Both the position numbers and the translations under genes were made by a program. From a virus: 25,911 nucleotides of DNA. The stretch spans positions 1 through 25,911 of IMG/VR virus record IMGVR_UViG_3300031539_000276; one strand, written 5' to 3'. Positions 16,683 to 23,294 of the stretch are shown piece by piece; position 1 is the stretch's first letter, and every line of letters begins with the position of its first letter. A model generated the notes under the pieces. It made no database searches. It was not told where the DNA came from and worked only from the letters and a program-made list of their open reading frames with translations.

Positions 16683-16686
16683 GAGA

Positions 16687-17058
16687 TCAGCGCACGTACA
16701 CGATAACCGTGCCCTTCTTCGAGGCCCCCGCAGCCGCGACCGAGACCGTCAGCTTGCTTCCGGCCACGCCCGCGAGGCTCGTGCCCGCGACGTGCTCGGT
16801 GTTCGCCGTGTCCCGGAGCAGTCCGGCCCCCAGGAGCACGTCGTGGCCCCCGACATCCGTGATCGTCACGCCGTAGTTGTCGTCCGGCGCGTCGCCGACG
16901 GTGCCCGGGATCGTGGTGAGGCCGATGATCGCGCCGTCGTAGGGGAACGTCGTGGTGCCGCTGACGGCGCCCGTCACGCTGTCCGACGTCCAGGCCGCGA
17001 CGATCTTCTTCACGCTCCCGAAGGTCGTCTCCGTGAATACCATCGCCGAGCCGGCCAT
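16687..17058 (-). CDS. Small beta-rich structural protein (decoration or neck)
   Basis: A 123-aa protein, ATG at 17058-17056 with a strong GGAGG 7-8 nt upstream, directly after an intercistronic hairpin. The sequence is nearly all beta-like with Thr/Ser/Gly and few charged residues (SVTGAVSGTTTFPYDGAII, GLTTIPGTVGDAPDDNYGV, KLTVSVAAAGASKKGTVIVY). No catalytic residue pattern is seen. The location in the block of three small genes after the capsid suggests a capsid decoration or neck protein. The sequence alone does not settle it. Confidence 0.65.
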   Translation of the reverse strand: MAGSAMVFTETTFGSVKKIVAAWTSDSVTGAVSGTTTFPYDGAIIGLTTIPGTVGDAPDDNYGVTITDVGGHDVLLGAGLLRDTANTEHVAGTSLAGVAGSKLTVSVAAAGASKKGTVIVYVR

Positions 17059-17079
17059 GTTCTATCCTCCAGAGAAAGC

Positions 17080-17106
17080 CGGGGGCGGGCACAGCGCCCG
17101 CCCCCG
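17080..17106 (-). terminator. GC-rich intercistronic hairpin (possible attenuator or mRNA stabiliser)
   Basis: A perfect 11-bp inverted repeat (CGGGGGCGGGC / GCCCGCCCCCG) with a 5-nt loop lies about 9 nt after the stop of the 187-aa gene. In the direction of transcription the stem is followed by GGCTTTCTCT, only moderately U-rich, and then by the ribosome binding site of the next gene. It may terminate part of the transcripts or protect the upstream message from 3' exonucleases. Confidence 0.6.
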
Positions 17107-17114
17107 TTCGTGCG

Positions 17115-17678
17115 TTACGTGGTCGGGATGGCGAGGACCATGACCGTGCAGCCACCCGTCGCGTTGCCCACCGCCGCCGTGCTCGTGGCGATGATCTTCT
17201 TCGTCGCCGTGTTCGTGAACGCGAACACCAGCACCGTACCCGCCGCCTCGGTATCGAGGACGGTATGGGCCATGCACTTGTCGATGGTGTCGTCCTCCCC
17301 GACCTCCACGGTCGGGAGGGTGCCGGTACCGATGGCGTAGGTCTCATCGACCACGACCACCACGAGGCATGCCCGGTCCTTTGTCGCATGTGCGGCAACG
17401 AGGGTGTCCGTGGTCACGTCCGTCTTGACGATGGAATGCGACCCGCCCAGGCCCGCGGTGAGGAGGGCGGCCACGCCAGCGCCGGAAGCGAGCATGGCGG
17501 ACGTGATACTGGCGGCCGGAAGGTCCAGTGTGGCCCCAGGGGCCAACTCGAACTCGGCCCCGCTCGGGAAACTGAACTTCCGGTTCGTGCCGTCGATGGT
17601 GAAGATGACGTTCCCGGACTTGTCCTTGAAACGCTGATTCCCGTTGAGCCAGTCGCACTTCACGTTCGTGTGAGACAT
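17115..17678 (-). CDS. Structural/decoration-type protein of unknown family
   Basis: A 187-aa protein, ATG at 17678-17676 with GGAG about 7 nt upstream. The N-terminal ~55 residues contain a short WLNGNQRFKDKSGNVIFT segment and then a beta-helix-like repeat of the sort used at the base of spikes or fibres (GTNRKFSFPSGAEFEL, APGATLDLPAASITSAML). The rest is a beta-rich domain (LVAAHATKDRACLVVVVVDE, AGTVLVFAFTNTATKKIIATS). Placed two genes after the capsid and flanked on both sides by stable hairpins, it is probably a highly expressed virion protein, perhaps a capsid decoration or spike. I do not recognise the family. Confidence 0.65.
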   Translation of the reverse strand: MSHTNVKCDWLNGNQRFKDKSGNVIFTIDGTNRKFSFPSGAEFELAPGATLDLPAASITSAMLASGAGVAALLTAGLGGSHSIVKTDVTTDTLVAAHATKDRACLVVVVVDETYAIGTGTLPTVEVGEDDTIDKCMAHTVLDTEAAGTVLVFAFTNTATKKIIATSTAAVGNATGGCTVMVLAIPTT

Positions 17679-17708
17679 GGTCCTGCTCCATCGTCCGAAG
17701 ACGTTTGC

Positions 17709-17723
17709 GGCGGTGGTTCCGCC
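17709..17723 (-). other. Second short hairpin in the same intergenic region
   Basis: A GGCGG/CCGCC 5-bp stem with a 5-nt loop lies just downstream of the large UUCG hairpin and about 30 nt before the start of the next gene. Together they structure almost the whole 95-nt gap between two head genes. No promoter-like sequence is evident in that gap. Confidence 0.35.
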
Positions 17724-17739
17724 TCAGTGATGAAGGGTG

Positions 17740-17767
17740 GCGGGCGGGACCCGAAGGCCCCGCCCGC
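17740..17767 (-). terminator. Very stable intercistronic hairpin with cUUCGg tetraloop
   Basis: Read on the minus strand, GCGGGCGGGGCC-TTCG-GGTCCCGCCCGC forms a 12-bp stem (11 Watson-Crick pairs and one G-U) closed by a C(UUCG)G tetraloop, starting about 6 nt after the stop codon of the 157-aa gene. No U-run follows, so it is a weak candidate for an intrinsic terminator. A role as a 3'-end stabiliser or partial attenuator is more likely. Confidence 0.65.
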
Positions 17768-17773
17768 TCACGG

Positions 17774-18247
17774 TTACGCCGCGGTGTAGTCGGCGGTCAG
17801 GCCGGCCACGGGGAAGCGCGGGTTGAAGCAGATCATGGTGACGGCGATCTGGTCGGCGGCGTTGGCGCAATCGAGCCACACGCCGACATGAGTCGCCGTC
17901 GGAAGCACCTCGTGGATGTCCTGCACCGAGCACTCAAGGAACAGCACGTCCCCCACGGCGTCCGGGGCGGTAGCGACGGCGTGGGTCTTCACGGCCGTGG
18001 GCGTCGCCCCGGCCGCGGAGGTGCCCGCGTAGATGCTGAACGCGTTCACGCCGGCGCCGGTGAGCGCGCTCGCCATGCAGTAGGCGAGGAAGCGGTGGAA
18101 GTTGACGATCGGCAGCATCCTGACGGTCGCCCCCTGGGGCTGGCCCAGGTCCACCAGCTGCGCCGTCGTGGCGTCAGCCGGGTCGTGGATCACCGGGCGA
18201 ACAAGCGCGTTCGCCGTCAGGTGCTCCGTGGAAGCGGTCGCGGTCAT
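17774..18247 (-). CDS. Head-module protein of unknown family (possible decoration protein)
   Basis: A 157-aa protein, ATG at 18247-18245 with AAGGAG 7 nt upstream; another ATG at 18252 leads at once to a stop. It follows the capsid gene. The sequence mixes Ala/Thr-rich strands and a few helices (TASTEHLTANALVRPVIHDP, MLPIVNFHRFLAYCMASAL, VGDVLFLECSVQDIHEVL, THVGVWLDCANAADQIAVTM). It has no recognisable catalytic signature or repeats. A gene of this size immediately after the capsid often encodes a decoration or stabilising protein. It is also followed by a strong UUCG hairpin, suggesting abundant message. Function otherwise unknown. Confidence 0.65.
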   Translation of the reverse strand: MTATASTEHLTANALVRPVIHDPADATTAQLVDLGQPQGATVRMLPIVNFHRFLAYCMASALTGAGVNAFSIYAGTSAAGATPTAVKTHAVATAPDAVGDVLFLECSVQDIHEVLPTATHVGVWLDCANAADQIAVTMICFNPRFPVAGLTADYTAA

Positions 18248-18275
18248 GTCATTTCTCCTTGTTCAGTGGGGCGCC

Positions 18276-19649
18276 TTAGCGCGTGGCCAGGGTGACGAAG
18301 GGGGAGAGGGTCGAGCCGTTCTTCGGCGTGAGCGCCGAACGCCACCAGGGCGCGCCGCAGTTCCGCTCGTAGAACCGGAACGTCCGCTCGAGCTGCAGGA
18401 AGCGAACGTGGATGGACTCGTCCTGGCGCATGGGCTGGTACAGGCCCTCCAGGAACTCGTAGAAGTTGGCGAGGATGATGTCGCCGGCCGTTCCCACCGT
18501 CTTGCAGAACTCGGTGTAGAACACGGGGCGGCCCCAGAGGAAGTCGGGGAACCCATCGCGCTCGCTCGGCTGGTAGAGCAGGACGCCGGCGGTGCCGACG
18601 GCGATGGAGCACTTCGCGAGTTGCGGACGGCAGTCGTGGTTGGCGAGCCAGATGGCGCGGTCGAGGCCGTAGACCCGCGCGGCCATGTCGATGATGTTGT
18701 CGCCGACGATGGTGGCGGCGGCCTGGTTGGTCTTCTTGGCCACCTCCACGGTGCACGCGGCGTTGACCACGCCGACGTACTGCGAGCCACCGATGCCGAA
18801 GAGCTTCTCGTTCAGCATGTGCGCGCCGCGTTCGTCCGCGAACCCAGAGGCCAGCATCGCCACGAACGAGATCGGCGAGTCGGTCATGATCTGCTCGGTG
18901 GCGTAGGCCGCACCGACCAGGGGCGACGCCTCCAGCGTCACTTGCTCCATGGCCATCCGGCTGGGCGTGGCCGTGGCGGTCTCGGGCGTGCGTGTGAACG
19001 TGAGCCCACCCGACACGCTGGTCGAGTGGTTCTTGTCCGTCCGCGCGTTGTATTTCACGATGGGCGCGGTCATGGGGACCAAGCGCGTCCGGCCGGCCGT
19101 CGGGTCGGCCTCGGGCTGGATGGACAGCATCCCGGGCATAACCTGCGTCGGCACGAGGAAGCCGCCGTAGGTGTCCGAGTAGGCGCCCTGCTCGTCGGAA
19201 CCCGCTGCCGCCCGGATGTCCTTCGGCGCGAACCCGCGGGGCAGCATGAACGCCATCTCCTGCCCCTCGTCGTCCGACACCGCGAGCATCCGGAGGCGCT
19301 CGTCCTTCACGTCCGCGCGCACCTGGGCCCGGGAGTCCTTCACCACGGACATGAGGAAGTCGCGGTGGCTCTCGAACCCGGCGCGCGGGTCCTTCGCGGC
19401 GCGGGGCTCCGCGACCGTCGAGCGGACGGACGGGGCGGCCGCCGCCTTGGCCTGGATGAGCTCCAGGATGCTGGCGTTGACCTGGTCCACCGACAGGCCG
19501 TCGTTCACCCACTTGTCGGCCGTCGCGGCGTCGATCTTGTGGGTCGCGGTGATGCTGCGGATCTGATGCATCCGCGTCTTCTCGGCGGCACGGATGCTGG
19601 CGAGCTGGTCAGCCCCACTCGGGGCCGCCGTGTCCTTGACATCGGACAT
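18276..19649 (-). other. Candidate internal start giving a stand-alone capsid protein (457 aa)
   Basis: Inside the fusion gene, the ATG at 19649-19647 (MSDVKDTAAPSGAD) is preceded by AGGGAG at 6 nt. This would initiate a 457-aa protein containing just the helical delta-like region and the HK97 capsid domain, at the exact boundary between the linker and capsid part. This would resemble the nested C/Nu3 arrangement of lambda, in which protease and a shorter in-frame product come from one gene. Confidence 0.5.
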
Positions 19650-20372
19650 GGGATTCTCCCTGGCCACGGGGGCCGGTTCGATGGGTGCAGGGGTGATGAC
19701 CTCCGCCACGTGCACCCCCGCGGCGGTCGGTGTGATGGGGGCGGGGCTGGAGACCAGCGCCGCCAATGCGGTCGGGGTGTTGCGGAAGGTGGACATGTCC
19801 GCCCGGGCCTCGATGACCTTGCCCTTGGTGATGGCGTCCACAAAGCCGGCGGCCTTCGCCTCCTCGGCCGTGAACCACGTTTCCGCGTCCATCCATTCCT
19901 GGACCTGGGCGTCGTCCTGACCGGACTTCTCGGCGTAGACGTGGGCGAGGGAGCCGCCGACCCTGTCGAGCAGGTCGGCGAACTCGCGCATGTCGTTGGC
20001 GTCGCCCATGACCAGGCCGGCGGGGTTGTGGATCATGAAGAAGGCGTTGTCCGCCATCTTCACCGTGTCGCCCGCCAGGGCGATGACCGAGGCGATGGAC
20101 GCGGCCACCCCGTCGATCTCGGTGGTGATCTTCGCCTTGTGCGTGCGCAGCGCGTTGTAGATGGCGAGCCCCTCGAAGACCTCGCCTCCGCCCGAGTTGA
20201 TGCGGACGCGGATGCGCTTCGCGTCGAGGGCCTCCAGATCCTTCACGACCTGCTTGGCCGTCACGCCCTCGCCGTACCAGTTCGCGCCGATGTCGTCGTA
20301 GATGAGGATTTCCGCCTCGCCTTTCTTCTCATCGGAGGCGCGGATCTGGCAGCGGAGTTGATGGTTGTGCAT
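18276..20372 (-). CDS. Fused ClpP-like prohead protease and HK97-fold major capsid protein
   Basis: A 698-aa protein, ATG at 20372-20370 with GGAGG 8 nt upstream. Residues ~20-185 are a ClpP-like serine protease: RVRINSGGGEVFEGLAIYNAL at 55-75, catalytic Ser in GVAASIAS (Ser92), catalytic His in MIHNP (His115), and a likely Asp near DAETWFTAEEAKAAGFVD (Asp162). After a Pro/Ala linker (~195-240) comes a helical delta-domain-like stretch (~242-310) and an HK97-type capsid domain from ~385 (SDTYGGFLVPTQVMPGM) to the end, including LMNEKLFG-like HMLNEKLFGIGG and GLDRAIWLANHD. The protease matures proheads by cutting scaffold/delta segments; the capsid domain builds the shell. Such fusions are known in other phages. 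Confidence 0.9.
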   Translation of the reverse strand: MHNHQLRCQIRASDEKKGEAEILIYDDIGANWYGEGVTAKQVVKDLEALDAKRIRVRINSGGGEVFEGLAIYNALRTHKAKITTEIDGVAASIASVIALAGDTVKMADNAFFMIHNPAGLVMGDANDMREFADLLDRVGGSLAHVYAEKSGQDDAQVQEWMDAETWFTAEEAKAAGFVDAITKGKVIEARADMSTFRNTPTALAALVSSPAPITPTAAGVHVAEVITPAPIEPAPVARENPMSDVKDTAAPSGADQLASIRAAEKTRMHQIRSITATHKIDAATADKWVNDGLSVDQVNASILELIQAKAAAAPSVRSTVAEPRAAKDPRAGFESHRDFLMSVVKDSRAQVRADVKDERLRMLAVSDDEGQEMAFMLPRGFAPKDIRAAAGSDEQGAYSDTYGGFLVPTQVMPGMLSIQPEADPTAGRTRLVPMTAPIVKYNARTDKNHSTSVSGGLTFTRTPETATATPSRMAMEQVTLEASPLVGAAYATEQIMTDSPISFVAMLASGFADERGAHMLNEKLFGIGGSQYVGVVNAACTVEVAKKTNQAAATIVGDNIIDMAARVYGLDRAIWLANHDCRPQLAKCSIAVGTAGVLLYQPSERDGFPDFLWGRPVFYTEFCKTVGTAGDIILANFYEFLEGLYQPMRQDESIHVRFLQLERTFRFYERNCGAPWWRSALTPKNGSTLSPFVTLATR

Positions 20373-20373
20373 G

Positions 20374-21930
20374 TTATCGGCCTCCGTAGAAGTCGAGCTG
20401 AGACGAAGTCAGGCGCCCAGCCTTTGGGCCCTTCCCGTTTCCGTTTCCCTTGCCGGGTTCTTGCGGCGGAGGCCCTACCGGGGCGGGCGCCGGCTGCTTC
20501 TTGCCGAGGCCGGTGACGTCCACGCTGGCCTTCTGGGCGTAGTCGAGATCGTCGGCCGTCTCATCGACCACGGTCTCGAAGTCGAGTCCGCGATCCGACG
20601 CGCCGCGCTGGCGCGAATTGAGACCCATGGCCACCTCGCGCTCGAAGGCCTCCAGGTCGTTGCTCGGGTCCACCCACTGCCAGCGCCGGCCCCGCCACTC
20701 GGCGGCGTAGTAGTCCTCGGGCATGGACGACGGGAGACGCAGCGCGCGGGTGAGCAGGCCCATGTCCACGAAGTCGCGGTAGATCCAGCGGTGGACGCGG
20801 GAGCTCACGACGTTCTGGAGCACGCGCCAGTGGTCGCGCTCGGGGAGGAGCCCGGCCCGCATGCTCGAATAGTTGGCCTCAGCCACGTCACCCGTGAGGG
20901 TGAGGTAGGACATGCCGAACCCGCGGGCGACCCCCCGGAGCATGGTCTTCAGGAACGGGTCGAACGCGGTGTTGGGATGGGTCGGATCGAAGGCGGTGAA
21001 CTCCTGACCCGGCTGTAGTTCCTGCATCAGGCCCGGGGCAATCTTCATGCGCCGGGGAGACGACTCCTTGCCGTCCTCGTTCTGCATCCGGAGGCGCGTG
21101 GCGTAAGCCTCGATGGCCTCGGGGGTGTTGTTGCTGATGAGGCCCATCTTGCTGGCGTGGTACCGACTCGCCACCAACTCGGCCTCGGTCATCCCGTCGA
21201 TCCCCTCGACCGTCGTGAGGATGGGGGCGAAGGGCGAGTAGCCGCGGTGCTGTCCCGCCCGGTAGCGGGTGAACAGGTGGCGGATCTCCCTGGCTTCGAT
21301 TCGCTCCCGCTTCCGGCTGGCGCCGAGGTTGTCCGGGTGCTCCGTCCAGAAGTGGTAGGCCACCGGGCGGCCCACGTCGTCGAGCTCCACGCCCATGACG
21401 ATCTCTCGGCCCGCGCGGCCCCGCTTCTCGTTGAGGTCCTCGTCGAGGAGGTCAGGGTCAATCATCTCCACGGCGTAGCCGAAGGGGTTGTCCCACCCAC
21501 GGCGCCGGCGGAGGAACACCTCACCGTCGGTCCACCAGGATTTCACCATGAGGCGCTGGAGCTCGTACCACGTTTCCACGCCGTCCACCGTGGCGTGGTC
21601 GGTGCCCCAGTCCTTCCAGCCGGTCTCCAGGGCCCAGTTGACCGGGCGGTTCGGCTCGCCGCTGGGCAGCATCACCAGGGGCTTCAGCCGGATCCCCTCC
21701 CAGCCGACGATGTTGTCGGCGGCGGCCTCCACCAGGCCGGCGGCGTAGGGGTTGTTCCGCACGAGGTCGCGGGCGCGGGCCCGGAGCGTGCGGGCAGCGT
21801 ACTGGATCTCCGTGTCCGGGTGGCTCGCGGCTGCCCAGCGGTCGGCGGACAGCCGGTTGAACTCGGCACCGCGGAAGGCGGAGGCGGCTCCCCACTGGAG
21901 GGCGGCGGCGGTGTCGAAGAGGTTGGCCAT
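20374..21930 (-). CDS. Portal protein (lambda gpB family)
   Basis: A 518-aa protein in a TAATG overlap with the upstream membrane-protein gene. The family pattern is clear: an N-terminal helical region with ARTLRARARDLVRNNPYAAG and AADNIVGWEGIRL, a middle with SWWTDGEVFLRRRRGW and a conserved aromatic/acidic strand (PFGYAVEMIDPDLL), VSRYHASKMGLI-like ASRYHASKMG, and the late 'TGDVAEANYSSMRAGL' block with a D-Y-S-S-x-R-x-G motif typical of lambda-type portals. The C-terminus is a Gly/Asn/Lys-rich tail. Portals form the dodecameric ring at one capsid vertex, serve as the packaging channel with terminase and join the neck. The order terminase-portal-protease-capsid is standard. Confidence 0.9.
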   Translation of the reverse strand: MANLFDTAAALQWGAASAFRGAEFNRLSADRWAAASHPDTEIQYAARTLRARARDLVRNNPYAAGLVEAAADNIVGWEGIRLKPLVMLPSGEPNRPVNWALETGWKDWGTDHATVDGVETWYELQRLMVKSWWTDGEVFLRRRRGWDNPFGYAVEMIDPDLLDEDLNEKRGRAGREIVMGVELDDVGRPVAYHFWTEHPDNLGASRKRERIEAREIRHLFTRYRAGQHRGYSPFAPILTTVEGIDGMTEAELVASRYHASKMGLISNNTPEAIEAYATRLRMQNEDGKESSPRRMKIAPGLMQELQPGQEFTAFDPTHPNTAFDPFLKTMLRGVARGFGMSYLTLTGDVAEANYSSMRAGLLPERDHWRVLQNVVSSRVHRWIYRDFVDMGLLTRALRLPSSMPEDYYAAEWRGRRWQWVDPSNDLEAFEREVAMGLNSRQRGASDRGLDFETVVDETADDLDYAQKASVDVTGLGKKQPAPAPVGPPPQEPGKGNGNGKGPKAGRLTSSQLDFYGGR

Positions 21931-22139
21931 TAGCTACGCTCCGCCCGGCGCCAGAGGGCGTAGAGCCCGGCGCCGAACAGCACGCGGAGGTGGCCCCAAC
22001 CCGCGAGGGAGAGCAGTAAGACGCCGGCGGAGATCAGCCACACCTCGGGGACCAGGAGCGCGGCAATGCCCGCAGTCAGGAGCGCCCAGCCGGCCACGAT
22101 GGCCAGGGCGTGCAGGACGGTGGGGAGGCGCTTACCCAC
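21930..22139 (-). CDS. Two-helix small membrane protein
   Basis: A 69-aa protein. I chose the GTG at 22139-22137 because it overlaps the end of the upstream gene by 8 nt; earlier readings give a Trp/Pro-rich non-hydrophobic N-terminus lying wholly inside that gene. Two hydrophobic helices are evident (~8-29, LHALAIVAGWALLTAGIAALL; ~34-50, LISAGVLLLSLAGW), then a short C-terminal amphipathic/basic part (GAGLYALWRRAERS). A membrane protein is unexpected between a head-joining gene and the portal. It may be an envelope-altering extra gene or assist prohead assembly at the membrane. I do not recognise the family. Confidence 0.6.
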   Translation of the reverse strand: MGKRLPTVLHALAIVAGWALLTAGIAALLVPEVWLISAGVLLLSLAGWGHLRVLFGAGLYALWRRAERS

Positions 22140-22698
22140 GGACGAACTCCACGGCGTGGGATAGGGTCCCGTCAGGGTTCTCCTCCAGGGCCACCAGGAG
22201 CGAGTAGTGGGCATGGGCCGCGTTGAGCTCTGCCCGGTCCCGGTACGTGATCGACCGGCCGTTGATCGTTATGGCCTGGATGTCCGAGGAGCCGGCGACC
22301 CCGGCGACCATGGCGGTCTCGATGGCGTCGAGCATCTGGCGGTTGAACGTCTTCGCGTTCACCGCGTCGGACGGATCCTGGAGGAGGAGGAGGTGCTCGT
22401 TGTAGACGACGTGCACCTCGCCGGCGAGGGCCACCCGGCCGATCAGCCGATACTTCCCGGCGACGGTGACGGCGGCGGTGACGCTCCCGGGAACGCGGAC
22501 CTCGTAGACATCGCCGCTCGCGGTGATGGTGACACCGACGGGCGTGGCGTTGGCGAGCGTCAGGTCCGATCCACCCCGGAGGTAGTAGCTGAGCACCCAG
22601 CCATCGGACGCCGGGAAGTCCGGGTACGTGGCATCCCAAAACCAGGACGAGCCGATGACCGCCTCGGCCGGCTCGTGGGTCGGGATCTCGTAGGACAA
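22132..22698 (-). CDS. Head-tail joining protein, gpW-like C-terminus with beta-rich N-terminus
   Basis: A 188-aa protein. The start is TTG at 22698-22696, with AGGAGG 4 nt upstream of the spacer GCGG; no ATG/GTG with a better ribosome binding site is present. Residues ~10-110 are a beta domain (FPASDGWVLSYYLRG, DVYEVRVPGSVTAAVTVAGKYR) of a type frequent in phage head modules. Residues ~113-175 are helical with the motif AITINGRSITYRDRAELNAAH, closely resembling gpW-type joining proteins, in which a short strand 'I.I.GR.V/I.Y' is flanked by helices. gpW-type proteins plug the portal after packaging. It is first in the transcript from the internal promoter. Confidence 0.6.
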   Translation of the reverse strand: MSYEIPTHEPAEAVIGSSWFWDATYPDFPASDGWVLSYYLRGGSDLTLANATPVGVTITASGDVYEVRVPGSVTAAVTVAGKYRLIGRVALAGEVHVVYNEHLLLLQDPSDAVNAKTFNRQMLDAIETAMVAGVAGSSDIQAITINGRSITYRDRAELNAAHAHYSLLVALEENPDGTLSHAVEFVRG

Positions 22699-22716
22699 CC
22701 GCCCTCCTAGACGCGA

Positions 22717-22758
22717 AAGAGGTTCCGCCCCAGAGCGTTGTCTGGGGCCGAGCCTCTT
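22717..22758 (-). other. 5' leader hairpin
   Basis: Downstream of the internal promoter, GCCCCAGA/TCTGGGGC forms a perfect 8-bp stem with a 6-nt loop (22727-22748). It is extended by a 4x4 internal loop and an outer AAGAGG/CCTCTT 6-bp stem (22717-22758). The next ribosome binding site follows 8-10 nt later. It may control translation of the TTG-started gene or stabilise the 5' end. Confidence 0.55.
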
Positions 22759-22795
22759 GGTCGGGCGGTCGAATATGTTGGGTTACTCCAAGCGC

Positions 22796-22825
22796 ATAAT
22801 ACCACAGGTTGCGGTAGCGGGTCAA
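22796..22825 (-). promoter_or_regulatory. Internal sigma70-like promoter (extended -10)
   Basis: On the minus strand, TTGACC (22825-22820), an 18-nt spacer and TATTAT (22801-22796) with TGG directly before the -10 make a good sigma70 promoter with extended -10. The predicted start is near 22788, giving a ~90-nt leader before the gpW-like gene. It lies in the only sizeable gap of the block and would drive the head-tail genes separately from terminase. A run of nine C ends 2 nt upstream of the -35 box. Confidence 0.65.
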
Positions 22826-22836
22826 GCGGGGGGGGG

Positions 22837-23103
22837 CTATACGCCGACGGACTCCTTGCGGGGTCCGTCACACTCCACCAACTCGGCCTTGACCGCGTGG
22901 CGTTCCCATCCAACGACCCGGTACACGGCGGTCCCGTTGGCGAAGAAGAGCCGGAACAGCCACGGCGCGGCGCCCTCGCCAGCGAGACGAGCGATGTAGT
23001 CAGCATCCTCGAATAACAGTTCCGGGGAGATCAGGAGCGGATCCGTGAAGCCATCTATCGTCAGGTGCCCGTCCTCATGGCGCGTGCAGATTGGCGTGTT
23101 CAT
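22837..23103 (-). CDS. Small acidic protein of unknown function
   Basis: An 88-aa protein. The ATG at 23103-23101 is in an ATGA overlap with the zinc-ribbon gene and has GGAGG 4-5 nt upstream; an in-frame upstream start would be wholly inside the neighbour. The sequence (MNTPICTRHEDGHLTIDGFT ... WLFRLFFANGTAVYRVVGW ... VECDGPRKESVGV) suggests a compact alpha/beta fold with acidic N-terminal and central parts. No motif is recognised. It is the last gene before the C9 tract and internal promoter. Confidence 0.65.
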   Translation of the reverse strand: MNTPICTRHEDGHLTIDGFTDPLLISPELLFEDADYIARLAGEGAAPWLFRLFFANGTAVYRVVGWERHAVKAELVECDGPRKESVGV

Positions 23104-23294
23104 GTTGCCTCCGTGAAGTGGTGTACTCGGATCTCGTAGATCGCCCCGCACTTTCGCACGTGGCACTCATAGGTCAGGACCACGTCGTCGGGTTCCCCGC
23201 GCACGGTCTCGTATCCGGCCAGTGGCATCCGCAGTCTGGGTGGGGCGCCGCAACATGGGCACCGCACAGACAGGCGCAGGAGGCGGTCGCTCAT
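23100..23294 (-). CDS. Small zinc-ribbon protein
   Basis: A 64-aa protein. The ATG at 23294-23292 overlaps the terminase stop (ATGA), indicating translational coupling. Cysteines CPCC at 12-15 and CHVRKC at 44-49 form a knuckle pair of the CxxC/CxxxxC zinc-ribbon type, with the intervening LRMPLAGYETVRGEPDD loop. Small zinc-ribbon proteins in this place are found in other phages and in Mu-like Com/Ogr regulator families, but the spacing here does not allow a family call. It may bind nucleic acid during packaging or late transcription. Confidence 0.6.
   Translation of the reverse strand: MSDRLLRLSVRCPCCGAPPRLRMPLAGYETVRGEPDDVVLTYECHVRKCGAIYEIRVHHFTEAT

Noticed and set aside
17080-17767. Both head-module hairpins as true factor-independent terminators of the late operon
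   Set aside because: Neither stem is followed by a proper U-run, and downstream essential tail genes have no promoter in these gaps, so full termination would silence them.
18102-20516. An 804-codon open frame on the plus strand
   Set aside because: It lies antisense to the protease-capsid gene, has an Arg/Gly/Val/His-biased composition expected from the complement of GC-rich codons, and crosses several well-supported minus-strand genes.
23104-23166. Longer start for the 88-aa gene upstream of terminase-proximal gap
   Set aside because: The extra residues lie wholly in the zinc-ribbon gene, whereas the ATGA junction at 23103 has a good GGAGG ribosome binding site.
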